DNA of 64,000 nucleotides from Pseudomonadota bacterium (lineage in GTDB: Bacteria > Pseudomonadota > Alphaproteobacteria > Rhizobiales > Xanthobacteraceae): NCBI GenBank assembly GCA_023435725.1, contig JAEYRD010000128.1, positions 30,903 through 94,902 of the forward strand. Reading direction: 5' to 3'. Numbering within the stretch: the stretch's first letter is position 1; each line of letters opens with the position of its first letter. The position numbers were made by a program, and so were the translations under genes. This document shows, piece by piece, positions 1-7,577 of the stretch. A model generated the notes under the pieces. That model worked only from the letters and a program-made list of their open reading frames with translations. It was not told the DNA's origin and did no database searches.

Positions 1-649
1 GGAACAGGCCAGCCTTGATGTGCTGGAGGCTGACCGTGAGCTGGTCGAACGCGAACTGCACCTGCCCGCCGAGCAGATCGTTGATGGCGGGCGCATTGCC
101 GCGATAGTGCGCGGTGACCCATTGCAGGTCGAGGCTGGACTGCATCAGCTCGCTGAGCAGATGGTTGGTGGTGCCCGGGCCGGGCGAGGCCATGGTCAGC
201 TTGCCGGGCTCGCGCTTGGCGAGATCGATGAATTCCTTGAACGTCGTCGCCTGCACCGACGGATGCACCTCGAGCACCAGCGGCGTCATCGAGACGGTCG
301 AGATCGGAAGGAAGTCCTTCTTCCAGCTATAGGCTTCGCGCTTGTTGATTTCGGTCGCGAACAGCACAGGGCCGTTGGCGCCGACGAACAGCGTGTAGCC
401 GTCGGGCGCCGACTTCGCAAAGGCCTCGCCAGCGATCATGCCGCCGGCGCCGGCCTTGTTCTCGATGATGAAGGGCTGACCGAGCTTCTCCTGGAGCTTG
501 TCGGCAATGATGCGCGCGGCGCTGTCGACATTGCCGCCGGCCGGATAGGGCACGATCAGCTTGACGCTACGCGCCGGCCATTGCTGGCCCGACGCAGGAC
601 CCGCCAGCATCGCGGCTGCGGCAGCTATGGCAATCCAGATTAATCTCAT
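1..649 (-). CDS. Bug-family tripartite tricarboxylate transporter substrate-binding protein (partial)
   Basis: The reading frame opens with ATG at 649 and runs off the left edge, so about 216 N-terminal residues are visible of a family usually near 320. Residues 1-22 form a signal peptide ending in an Ala/Ser-Gly stretch. The mature part begins with WPARSVKLIVPYPAGG, followed by the family hallmarks PFIIENKAGAGG and PDGYTLFVG. Such proteins sit in the periplasm and deliver carboxylates or other anions to TctAB-type membrane partners, which are not in the window. It is divergent to an IclR regulator that may control it. The substrate cannot be told from sequence. Confidence 0.9.
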   Translation of the reverse strand, partial: MRLIWIAIAAAAAMLAGPASGQQWPARSVKLIVPYPAGGNVDSAARIIADKLQEKLGQPFIIENKAGAGGMIAGEAFAKSAPDGYTLFVGANGPVLFATEINKREAYSWKKDFLPISTVSMTPLVLEVHPSVQATTFKEFIDLAKREPGKLTMASPGPGTTNHLLSELMQSSLDLQWVTAHYRGNAPAINDLLGGQVQFAFDQLTVSLQHIKAGLF

Positions 650-767
650 GTTAACCTCCCGGCGGCGCTTCCAATTCCACGTCGAGTTCCGTTGACGTCA
701 CAAGGCGCTCGATCGCGGCGCAATCTCCAGACGAGCGCTTTACCTGTCGAGCGAATTGTGGCGTTCT

Positions 768-784
768 TGTCCATATTATGGACA
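768..784. promoter_or_regulatory. Perfect palindrome over the IclR start codon (candidate operator)
   Basis: TGTCCATA and TATGGACA form an exact 8-bp inverted repeat around one central T. It lies in the divergent region between the Bug gene and the IclR gene and covers the IclR ATG at 778-780. It also contains TATTAT, which resembles a -10 box. IclR proteins bind short palindromes, so autoregulation or control of the Bug gene is inferred. Confidence 0.55.
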
Positions 785-1578
785 GAGCAGGCTCCTCAAA
801 ATCGGCTCGCGACAGGGTCGAACCGCGACAAGGCGCGCAGGCGATCCGCCGCGCTCTCGCAGTGCTGCGCATTCTTGCCGCAGGCCGCGAGGCCGGCGTG
901 CCGCTGGCGGAGGTCGTGCAGGCGACGGGCCTCACTCGCCCGACCGTTCATCGCATCGTCCATGTGCTGATCGAGGAAGGCATCGTCGAACGGCACGGCC
1001 GGAGCGGCCGCTACGCGATCGGCAACCAGGTGCCTGAGCTGGCGCTCGCACGCGCGCGGCCCTCGCGGCTGCTGGTCGCCGCAAACCCGTCGCTACGGCG
1101 CGCTTCCGCCGACATTGGCGACACGCTGTTCCTGACGGTGCGGACCGGCAACGATACGCTGTGTGTCGATCGCAGGATCGGCGTCTATCCGATCCAGGTA
1201 CTGTCGATCGAGGTCGGCGCGCGCCGGCCGCTGGGCGTCAGCAGCGCGGGCGTCGCCATCCTCGCCGCGATGCCGGCGCCGGACGCGCGAAAAATCGTCG
1301 CAGCCAATGAGAAGAGGTTCGAGACCTATCAGACCGACGCCGCAACCGTGATGGGCCAGATCACCGCTGCGCGACGGCGGGGATACAATATGAGAGAGAT
1401 CGGCCTGGTGCAGGGCACGAAATCGATCTCCACCTGGATCAAGAACCCGGATGGACAACCGGCAGCGGCGATGACGGTCTCCGCCGTTCGGACGAGGCTC
1501 GGCCCGCGCCGCGAGCAGGAGGTCGCGGAGATCCTGCTGCGCGAAGCCCGCATCATCGAGCAGGCCATCCGCGGCTAG
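778..1578 (+). CDS. IclR-family transcriptional regulator
   Basis: 266 residues, the normal IclR length. Residues about 20-80 are the winged helix: ALAVLRILAAGREAGVPLAEV, then GLTRPTVHRIVHVLIEEGIVER. Residues about 95-260 are the effector domain, with the typical GVSSAGVAILAAMPA stretch and a late Cys/Asp-containing loop. It is divergent to the Bug-type binding protein at 649, a common arrangement in which the regulator responds to the transported acid. No good ribosome binding site precedes the ATG and a perfect palindrome overlaps it, so the start or the mode of translation is uncertain. The effector is unknown. Confidence 0.88.
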   Translation: MDRAGSSKSARDRVEPRQGAQAIRRALAVLRILAAGREAGVPLAEVVQATGLTRPTVHRIVHVLIEEGIVERHGRSGRYAIGNQVPELALARARPSRLLVAANPSLRRASADIGDTLFLTVRTGNDTLCVDRRIGVYPIQVLSIEVGARRPLGVSSAGVAILAAMPAPDARKIVAANEKRFETYQTDAATVMGQITAARRRGYNMREIGLVQGTKSISTWIKNPDGQPAAAMTVSAVRTRLGPRREQEVAEILLREARIIEQAIRG

Positions 1579-1580
1579 CT

Positions 1581-1615
1581 TCGCCTCTCCCCGTAAGAAT
1601 GGGACGAGGGAGAGC
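1581..1615. repeat. Half-copy of the CTCCCCG...CGAGGGAG intergenic repeat
   Basis: The sequence CCTCTCCCCGTAAGAATGGG followed by ACGAGGGAGAG just after the IclR stop matches, with two differences, one arm of the longer elements at 6194-6321 and 14199-14345. It can fold as an imperfect hairpin (CTCCCCG with CGAGGGAG) and may act as a terminator for the IclR gene. Confidence 0.6.
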
Positions 1616-1713
1616 ACTGCCGCCACGGCCGCAGCTCGCATCACACACCATTGCTGCGCGTCCTCATCCGGCGCTGTCAATGGGCTGACGTGACGCGCGT
1701 TTTTGTGGCACAA

Positions 1714-1726
1714 GGCGGCTTCCGCC
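1714..1726 (+). other. Small leader hairpin upstream of metY-like gene
   Basis: GGCGG-CTT-CCGCC gives a 5-bp stem with a 3-nt loop, 22 bases before the proposed ATG at 1748. I compared the leader with the SAM-II riboswitch expected for met genes in alphaproteobacteria and did not find its conserved core, so this is only a plain hairpin. Confidence 0.35.
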
Positions 1727-1747
1727 GACCGACCAACGAGGCCACGC

Positions 1748-3043
1748 ATGCCCGCGCCCAAGCCGCCTGCCTTCGAGACCCTGAGCCTGCATGCGGGCCA
1801 GCATCCGGATCCCGCGACCGGGGCCCGCGCAGTGCCGATCTACCAGACCACGTCCTACGTGTTCCAGGATTCCGACCACGCCGCAGCGCTGTTCAATCTG
1901 GAGCGCGCCGGCCACATCTATACGCGCATCTCCAATCCGACCACGGGCGTCCTCGAGGAACGGCTCGCGGCGCTGGAAGGCGGCGTCGGTGCGATCTGTA
2001 CCGCGAGCGGCATGGCCGCGATGCATCTCGCCATCGCAACGCTGCTCAATGCCGGCGATCACATCGTGGCGTCGAGCTCGCTCTATGGCGGCACCATCAA
2101 CCTCTTGGCGCATACGCTGCCGCGCTTCGGCATCACCACGACGTTCGTCAAGCCGCGCGATCACGATGCGTTCCGCGCGGCGATCAAGCCGAACACACGG
2201 CTGGTGATCGGCGAGACCATCGGCAATCCCGGGCTGGAGGTGCTCGATATTCCCAAGGTCGCGGCCATTGCGCATGATGCAAAGATTCCGCTGCTGATCG
2301 ACAACACGTTTGCCACGCCCTATCTCAGCCGGCCCATCGAGCTAGGGGCCGACATCGTGATGCATTCGGCGACGAAATGGATCGGCGGCCACGGCATCGC
2401 CATCGGCGGCGCCATCATCGACGGCGGCCGGTTCGACTGGCGCGGCTCCGGCAAGTTCGGCGTGCTGACCGAGCCTTATGGCGGCTATCACGGCATCGTC
2501 TTCGACGAGCAGTTCGGCACCGCAGCCTTCATCATGCGCGCGCGCACCGAGGGCCTGCGCGATTTCGGCGCCTGCCTGTCTCCGACCAATGCGTTCCAGC
2601 TGCTGCAGGGCGTGGAGACGCTAGGCGTGCGCATGGACCGCCACATGCAGAACACGCACCTCGTGCTGGAAGCGCTGAAGGCCAACAAGGCGGTCGATTG
2701 GGTGCTGCATCCCTCGCTGGAAAACCACCCCGACTATCAGCTGGCAAAACAGCTGCTGCCGCGCGGCGCGGGCTCGATCGTCTCCTTCGGCATCAAGGGC
2801 GGGCGGCCCGCGGGGCGCAAGTTCATCGAGTCGCTGCGCATGATCAGCCATCTCGCCAATGTCGGCGACGCCAAGACGCTGGTGATCCACCCCGCCTCGA
2901 CTACGCATCAGCAGATGGATGCCGAGCAGCTCAAGGCCGCCGGTATCGGCGAGGAGCTGGTGCGGCTCTCGGTCGGCATCGAGACGGCGTCCGACATCAT
3001 CGACGATCTCTCTCAAGCGTTGCGCATCTCGCAGAAAGTCTGA
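1748..3043 (+). CDS. metY: O-acetylhomoserine aminocarboxypropyltransferase / Cys-Met metabolism PLP enzyme
   Basis: 431 residues from the ATG at 1748, chosen over the in-frame TTG at 1703 because ACGAGG precedes it and because the family starts PAFETLSLHAGQ. The fold-type I PLP signature is clear: SLHAGQHPDPATGARAVPIYQTTSY at the N-terminus, YTRISNPT, the substrate loop SSLYGGT, and the PLP lysine K210 in HSATKWIGGHG. The length and the FDxxHG-like insert fit OAH sulfhydrylases (MetY), which make homocysteine or methionine from O-acetylhomoserine and sulfide or methanethiol, rather than MetB. A cytoplasmic enzyme. Its stop is 4 bases before the next gene, so the two are co-transcribed. Confidence 0.88.
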   Translation: MPAPKPPAFETLSLHAGQHPDPATGARAVPIYQTTSYVFQDSDHAAALFNLERAGHIYTRISNPTTGVLEERLAALEGGVGAICTASGMAAMHLAIATLLNAGDHIVASSSLYGGTINLLAHTLPRFGITTTFVKPRDHDAFRAAIKPNTRLVIGETIGNPGLEVLDIPKVAAIAHDAKIPLLIDNTFATPYLSRPIELGADIVMHSATKWIGGHGIAIGGAIIDGGRFDWRGSGKFGVLTEPYGGYHGIVFDEQFGTAAFIMRARTEGLRDFGACLSPTNAFQLLQGVETLGVRMDRHMQNTHLVLEALKANKAVDWVLHPSLENHPDYQLAKQLLPRGAGSIVSFGIKGGRPAGRKFIESLRMISHLANVGDAKTLVIHPASTTHQQMDAEQLKAAGIGEELVRLSVGIETASDIIDDLSQALRISQKV

Positions 3044-3047
3044 AGCC

Positions 3048-3830
3048 ATGAAGCTTTCCGTCAACGGCGCCGAGGTGTTTGTCGCAACCGGCGGCCGCGA
3101 ATTCGACAGGTCCCTGCCCGCGGTCGTCTTCATCCACGGCGCCGGCTTCGATCATTCGACCTGGGCGCTGCATACGCGCTGGTTCGCCCATCACGGCTTT
3201 GCCGTGCTGGCCCCGGACCTGCCCGGCCATGGCCGTTCTGCCGGTCCCTCGCTGTCGAGCATCGCGGAAATGGCCGACTGGACGGCAGCGCTGCTCGACG
3301 CGGCAGGAGCTGCGAAGGCGCATCTGATCGGCCACTCCATGGGATCGCTGATCTCGCTGGAGACGGCGGCCCGGCACCCCGACAAGGTCTCTGCACTGAG
3401 CCTGATCGGGACTGCCGCGACCATGACAGTCGGTCCGGATCTGCTGAGGGCAGCCGAAGCCAACGAGCAGGACGCTCTCGACATGGTCTCGATCTGGGGA
3501 CTCGGCTTCAAGGCCGAACTCGGCGGCAGCCTCGCGCCGGGCCTGTGGATGCACGGCGGCGCGCAGGCGGTGCTTCAAGCTTGCGAGCCGGGCGTGCTGT
3601 TCAGGGATTTGTCCGCCTGCAACTCCTATACGAATGCGCTGACCGCTGCCGCGAGCGTAAAAGTGCCCACGACCCTCATCCTCGGCGAGCGGGACATGAT
3701 GACCCCGGCGAAGGCAGGCAAGGCGCTCGCGGCGGCGATCCCGCACGCGAAGACCGTCGTGGTGCCGGGCGCCGGCCACATGATCATGGCCGAGCGCCCG
3801 GATGAGTTGCTGGCCGCGCTGACAGGCTGA
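3048..3830 (+). CDS. Alpha/beta hydrolase
   Basis: 260 residues. Starts 4 bases after the metY-like stop. Canonical alpha/beta hydrolase: oxyanion-hole HGAGFD near residue 30, GHGRS, nucleophile S97 in GHSMGS, acidic residue in LGERDMMTP and catalytic His in GAGHMIMAERP. The lid region (residues 120-190) is short and alanine-rich. Coupling to an OAH sulfhydrylase suggests a role in hydrolysing or handling an acyl or thioester intermediate, but this is a guess; the family covers esterases, lactonases and MetX-like acyltransferases (MetX proteins are longer). Confidence 0.88.
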   Translation: MKLSVNGAEVFVATGGREFDRSLPAVVFIHGAGFDHSTWALHTRWFAHHGFAVLAPDLPGHGRSAGPSLSSIAEMADWTAALLDAAGAAKAHLIGHSMGSLISLETAARHPDKVSALSLIGTAATMTVGPDLLRAAEANEQDALDMVSIWGLGFKAELGGSLAPGLWMHGGAQAVLQACEPGVLFRDLSACNSYTNALTAAASVKVPTTLILGERDMMTPAKAGKALAAAIPHAKTVVVPGAGHMIMAERPDELLAALTG

Positions 3831-3836
3831 GCCGCT

Positions 3837-4790
3837 TCAGGAGCCCGGCGTCCACTTCCAGACGATGTCGGAGACGTTGACCGGCTTCGGGATCAGGCCG
3901 AGCTTGGCAAAGCGGTCGGCGACCGCCTGCTGACTCCTGACCACCTCGGCGTCGAGCGGCACCACCCGATAGTTGGAGCGGTCGACAAAGCGGCGGATCG
4001 CTGCGATGTCGACGCCGGTCGCCTCGGCCTGCGCTTTCGCGACCTCCTCGTGATGCGAATCGGCCCACACGCCTTCCGAGGCGAAGCTCGTGTTGAGCTT
4101 GGCGACGAGCGACGGATGCTTCTCCACGAAATCGGTGCCGGCGATGTAGAAGGCGTTCGGCTTGTGCACGTCCTTGTCGAAGGCGATGACACGCGCGTTC
4201 TCTTTCAGCTCGGCGAGTGCCAGATACGGATCCCAGATCGACCAGGCATCGACCGAGCCCTTCACGAAAGCTGCCGTCGCATCGGCCGGCGCGAGAGGTG
4301 CGGGCGTGATGTCAGACCAGGACAGGCCGGCCTTTTCGAGTGCGGCAACCAGCAGATTGTGCGCGCTGGAGCCCTTGCCGAAGGCAACGCGCTTACCCCT
4401 GAGATCGGCGAGCGAGTGAATCGGCGAATCCTTCGGCACGATGATCGCCTGGGTGTTGCCGTCCGACTTCACCGCGGCGACGTAGCGGATCTTTGCGCCG
4501 CCGGCCTGCGCGAAGATCGGCGGGGAATCGCCGACATAGCCGAAATCGACACTGCCGACATTGATGGCCTCCAGCAGCGGCGGGCCGAACTGGAAGTCGA
4601 TCCACTTGATCTCGATGCCGAGCGGCTTGAAGGCGTTTTCGAGCGTCTGACGCTGGCGTACCGCCGGGAAGAAGCCACCCTTCTGCGTGCCGATGCGAAT
4701 TTCGGTGAGCTTGTCTTCAGCGTGCGCAGGTACGGCCAGTGCGGTCGCGAGCAGGAGCGTCGTTGCAAGGATATGTCGTCGGCTAATCAT
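3837..4790 (-). CDS. Aliphatic sulfonate/nitrate-type ABC transporter substrate-binding protein
   Basis: 317 residues with a signal peptide ending in PAHAED (about 1-24). The SsuA/TauA/NrtA pattern is clear: EIRIGTQKGGFFPAVRQRQ, IKWIDFQFGPPLLEAINVGSVDFGYVGDSPP and the KDSPIHSLADLRGKRVAFGKGSSAHN block. These proteins bind sulfonates, taurine or related anions in the periplasm. No permease or ATPase gene is adjacent, so it is an orphan component. Upstream on the same strand is a 73-residue hypothetical protein. It converges with the alpha/beta hydrolase, leaving only 6 bases between stops. Confidence 0.9.
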   Translation of the reverse strand: MISRRHILATTLLLATALAVPAHAEDKLTEIRIGTQKGGFFPAVRQRQTLENAFKPLGIEIKWIDFQFGPPLLEAINVGSVDFGYVGDSPPIFAQAGGAKIRYVAAVKSDGNTQAIIVPKDSPIHSLADLRGKRVAFGKGSSAHNLLVAALEKAGLSWSDITPAPLAPADATAAFVKGSVDAWSIWDPYLALAELKENARVIAFDKDVHKPNAFYIAGTDFVEKHPSLVAKLNTSFASEGVWADSHHEEVAKAQAEATGVDIAAIRRFVDRSNYRVVPLDAEVVRSQQAVADRFAKLGLIPKPVNVSDIVWKWTPGS

Positions 4791-4810
4791 ATCGCGGTCC
4801 TTTCACTGGG

Positions 4811-5032
4811 TCAGTTGGCGAAGAGTTGGGAATTCGCGCGGCGGCTCCGCTCGGAGAACACGGCACGGGCGGCGCGCTCGGCCTCGCGCGCGGAGCGGAA
4901 CTGGCGGCCTTCGAGACTGTCGAACAGGCGCTCGGAGGAAAAGAAACGGAAGCCGCGCTCATCTCTTGTGATGATGCCGGCGGCGCGGTCGTGGATCTCG
5001 ATGATGTAGGCGTTCGACTGGGATTGGGGCAT
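4811..5032 (-). CDS. Small conserved-looking hypothetical protein (73 aa)
   Basis: Start placed at 5032, where MPQSQSNAYIIEI begins; an upstream in-frame ATG at 5080 would add 16 unlikely basic residues. The protein has a beta-rich first half (AYIIEIHDRAAGIITRDERGFRFFSS) and a basic helix (FRSAREAERAARAVF). Composition and codon use look like a real gene, and it stops 20 bases before the SsuA-like gene. I recognise the general type of small rhizobial protein but know no function. Confidence 0.6.
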   Translation of the reverse strand: MPQSQSNAYIIEIHDRAAGIITRDERGFRFFSSERLFDSLEGRQFRSAREAERAARAVFSERSRRANSQLFAN

Positions 5033-5424
5033 GGCTGCTCGCTCGCCGGAATTTCGGCGTTTCTGTCTTGGGAATCGCAATGTGGGATGCTGCTAGGAGG
5101 CGATCAGCAACAACAACAGGCGCCCGTCGCCGCCGAGAAACAGCGCCGCGTCATGCATTCGTGCATGTCGCCTGGATTACGCTGGTGATCGGCTCTCATC
5201 TTGCGGCTTCGACTCAAGGAGCAGTTTCGATGCCTCGAATATCGAGCCAATGACGCGGTTGGTCAATGAAATGGCTATCCATATTTGCGATCCACACGCT
5301 GGGGCGCTTCTCCCGCAGCAAGAGCTGACAGCCTGATTCATCTCGCGATGAGTTCAACACCGGCGTGCGACCCGCATGATACGCTCGGGGCAGCCACCGG
5401 TACACAATTTGGGAGGTTCCAGGG
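5033..5424. other. Non-coding stretch between divergent genes
   Basis: About 390 bases with no supported gene. It contains a perfect CATGCA-TTCG-TGCATG hairpin at 5152-5167 and the strong GGGAGG ribosome binding site before the SDR gene. No recognisable regulator site or RNA was seen. Confidence 0.6.
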
Positions 5425-6156
5425 ATGGCGAATGATCTGAAGGGGCGCACGGCACTCGTCACCGGCGGCTCGCGCGGAATTGGTGCTGCAATCTGCCGCC
5501 TGCTGGCCGAAGCCGGCGCGGCCGTGGCGATCAACTGTCGTGAGCGGATCGAGCAGGCCGAGCAATTGGCGGGCGAGATCGGCAAGCAGGGCGGCCGCGC
5601 CATCGTCGTTGCCGCCGACGTCTCGCAGCGCGAGGCGGTGGCCGACATGGTCGAGCGCGTCACGGCCGGGCTCGGACCGGTCGACATCCTGGTCAATAAC
5701 GCCGGCATCGCCATCACGCGCGGCGTCGACGATCTCACCGAGGACGATTTCGATCGCACCATCCTGGTCAATCTCAAATCGGCGTTCCTGTGTACGCAGG
5801 CCGTGCTGCCCTCGATGCGCGCCAGGAAATGGGGCCGCATCGTCAACATCTCCTCAGGCGCAGCCCGCGGTGCCGGCTCGATCGGCCCGCACTACAATGC
5901 GTCGAAGGCCGGCATGGAGGGACTGACGCGAGGTTATGCCGCGCGTCTCGTAAAGGAGGGTATCACCGTCAATGCGGTGGCGCCGTCGCTGATCGAGACC
6001 GACATGATGAGCGGCCAGCCACAGCTCGTCAGCCGCATCCCGCTCGGCCGCTTCGGCACGGCGGAGGAAGTGGCGAAGGCCGTGATGCTCCTGGTCGACA
6101 ACGCCTACATGACTGGGCAGACGATCGCGCTGAGCGGCGGGATGGCGTTTAACTGA
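5425..6156 (+). CDS. SDR-family oxidoreductase (FabG-like)
   Basis: 243 residues of a classical short-chain dehydrogenase. The NAD(P)-binding TGGSRGIG is at residues 13-20, NNAG at about 90, and the catalytic Ser-Tyr-Lys set is in NISSGAARGAG and HYNASKAGMEGL. The TGGSRGIG loop with a following arginine (NCRER) suggests NADPH. The sequence resembles 3-oxoacyl-ACP reductases, but a stand-alone copy outside the fab cluster usually acts on another keto or hydroxy substrate. GGGAGGTTCCAGGG precedes the ATG. It converges on the PPOX gene across a repeat element. Confidence 0.9.
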   Translation: MANDLKGRTALVTGGSRGIGAAICRLLAEAGAAVAINCRERIEQAEQLAGEIGKQGGRAIVVAADVSQREAVADMVERVTAGLGPVDILVNNAGIAITRGVDDLTEDDFDRTILVNLKSAFLCTQAVLPSMRARKWGRIVNISSGAARGAGSIGPHYNASKAGMEGLTRGYAARLVKEGITVNAVAPSLIETDMMSGQPQLVSRIPLGRFGTAEEVAKAVMLLVDNAYMTGQTIALSGGMAFN

Positions 6157-6193
6157 GCGCCACTATCGCTCGCGGCGGGCACCCTCTTCACGT

Positions 6194-6321
6194 CGCCCCG
6201 CTTGCGGGGAGAGGTCGGATTGCATCGAAGATGCAATCCGGGTGAGGGGGTACCGGCCTATCAACAATCTCATGCGCGGAGAGGACCCCCCGCCCGCTCC
6301 CCGCAAGAGCGGGGCGAGGGA
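6194..6321. repeat. Palindromic intergenic repeat, copy A
   Basis: A compound element: CCCCGCTTGCGGGGAGAGG, then a hairpin (GGATTGCATC-GAA-GATGCAATCC), GGGTGAGGGGG, and after about 40 bases a second arm CTCCCCGCAAGAGCGGGGCGAG. The 14199-14345 element carries the same modules in the opposite orientation. It lies between two converging genes (SDR and PPOX), a position typical of bidirectional terminator or REP-like elements. Confidence 0.8.
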
Positions 6322-6342
6322 GACGAGAGAGATCGCGGACTC

Positions 6343-6954
6343 TCACCACATCGTCGCAGCGGCGCGCTCGGGCCAGATGCGGTCGTACTCGGCGCCGCCG
6401 ACCTTGTTCTGGCTCATCTCGGCGAGGATCTGGCCGGGCGTCGGCAGCGTCTTGGGATCGATGCGCTTGTCGGGATTCCAGAGGTCGGAGCGGACGATCG
6501 CGCGGGCGCACTGGAAGTAGATTTCCTCGACATCCATCACCATCACGCTACGCGGCGCCTTGCCCTCGACCTTGAAGGACGCCAGCAACTCCGGATCAAT
6601 CGAGAGATGGGCGCGGCCATTGGCCCGAACCGCATTGCCGGAGCCGGGGATCAGGAACATCAGCGACACACGCGGGTCGCGCACGATGTTGCGCAAGGAA
6701 TCGACCCGGTTGTTGCCGCGGCGATCCGGCAGCATCAACGTCTTCGGGTCATGAATACGGACGAAGCCGGGAAGATCACCCCGCGGCGAACAATCGATGC
6801 CCTCCGGCCCGATGGTCGCGAGCGCTGCAAAGGGCGCCTTCTCGATGAAGATGCGGTAGAGCGGCGTGACGTGGTCGGCGACTTTCACGGTCGAGGCGTC
6901 ATTGGTGGCGCCGTAGATGGCCTCGAGTTCCTCGACCGTATTGATCACCGTCAT
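6343..6954 (-). CDS. Pyridoxamine 5'-phosphate oxidase-family protein (MSMEG_1061-like) at the end of the phn operon
   Basis: 203 residues from MTVINTVEELEAIYG; AGGAGAGAGTGGA precedes this ATG, which favours it over 6996. The split-barrel FMN-binding fold is indicated by PFAALATIGPEGIDCSPRGD, then MLPDRRGNNRVDSLRNIVRDPRVSLMFLIPG. The C-terminal half has IYFQCARAIVRSDLW, typical of the MSMEG_1061 subgroup of PPOX proteins. The start is 26 bases after the phnN stop on the same strand, so it is probably the last gene of the phnG-N transcript. A flavin-dependent reduction or oxidation is likely, but the substrate is unknown. Confidence 0.85.
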   Translation of the reverse strand: MTVINTVEELEAIYGATNDASTVKVADHVTPLYRIFIEKAPFAALATIGPEGIDCSPRGDLPGFVRIHDPKTLMLPDRRGNNRVDSLRNIVRDPRVSLMFLIPGSGNAVRANGRAHLSIDPELLASFKVEGKAPRSVMVMDVEEIYFQCARAIVRSDLWNPDKRIDPKTLPTPGQILAEMSQNKVGGAEYDRIWPERAAATMW

Positions 6955-6980
6955 TCCACTCTCTCCTGTTCTGCCGGCGA

Positions 6981-7577
6981 CTATTCGCGCCAGCATTCAT
7001 TCCTGATCACGCGCACGAGCTGGCGGCTGTGATACTCCGCGCTGCCGGCGTTGAGGATGGTGACATCGGCATTGGCCGATGCGTCGCTGACGCTGCGTGC
7101 GAGGCGATCGGCGATATTGCCGTCGCTGTGCCGGGCCCGCGCGGCAAGCCGCTGCGCCAGCACGTCCGGCGGCGCCGTTATCGCGACCACGACGACATTG
7201 GCATAGGCCTGGCGCAACGCGCCAATGACTGTGCGCGAGACGTTGACGACGACGGCTCGCCCCGCGCGGATGTCGTCGTTGATCTCGAGCGGCAGGGCAT
7301 AGGAATGGCCATGCGCGTCCCAATGCACGGCGAAATCCCCGTGGTCGCGGGCGCGGGCGAATTCGTCGGGACTCATCGCAATGTTGTCCTCGTCGGCGGA
7401 GGACGCGCGCGTCACGATACGGCGCGGGAAGACGACTTCGTGATCGTCGATGCAGGCCGCCCGCGCGAGCCGCAACAGCGTGTCCTTGCCGGCGCCGCTC
7501 GGGCCGACCACGAGCACGAGCCGCCCGGGCCCGATCCTCCCCGCCGCGTCCTCTGCCATGGTCACGGTCTCGGTCAT
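6981..7577 (-). CDS. phnN: Ribose 1,5-bisphosphate phosphokinase PhnN
   Basis: 198 residues. The guanylate kinase-like P-loop GPSGAGKD is near residue 25, followed by FPRRIVTRAS and a DADVTILNAGS tail typical of PhnN. It phosphorylates ribose 1,5-bisphosphate to PRPP, returning the ribose from C-P lyase products to nucleotide synthesis. The ATG overlaps the phnM stop (ATGA), so the two are translationally coupled. Cytoplasmic. Confidence 0.93.
   Translation of the reverse strand: MTETVTMAEDAAGRIGPGRLVLVVGPSGAGKDTLLRLARAACIDDHEVVFPRRIVTRASSADEDNIAMSPDEFARARDHGDFAVHWDAHGHSYALPLEINDDIRAGRAVVVNVSRTVIGALRQAYANVVVVAITAPPDVLAQRLAARARHSDGNIADRLARSVSDASANADVTILNAGSAEYHSRQLVRVIRNECWRE

Noticed and set aside
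1579..1747. SAM riboswitch before the metY-like gene
   Set aside because: I looked for the SAM-II core and pseudoknot elements and could not find them; only a short hairpin is present.
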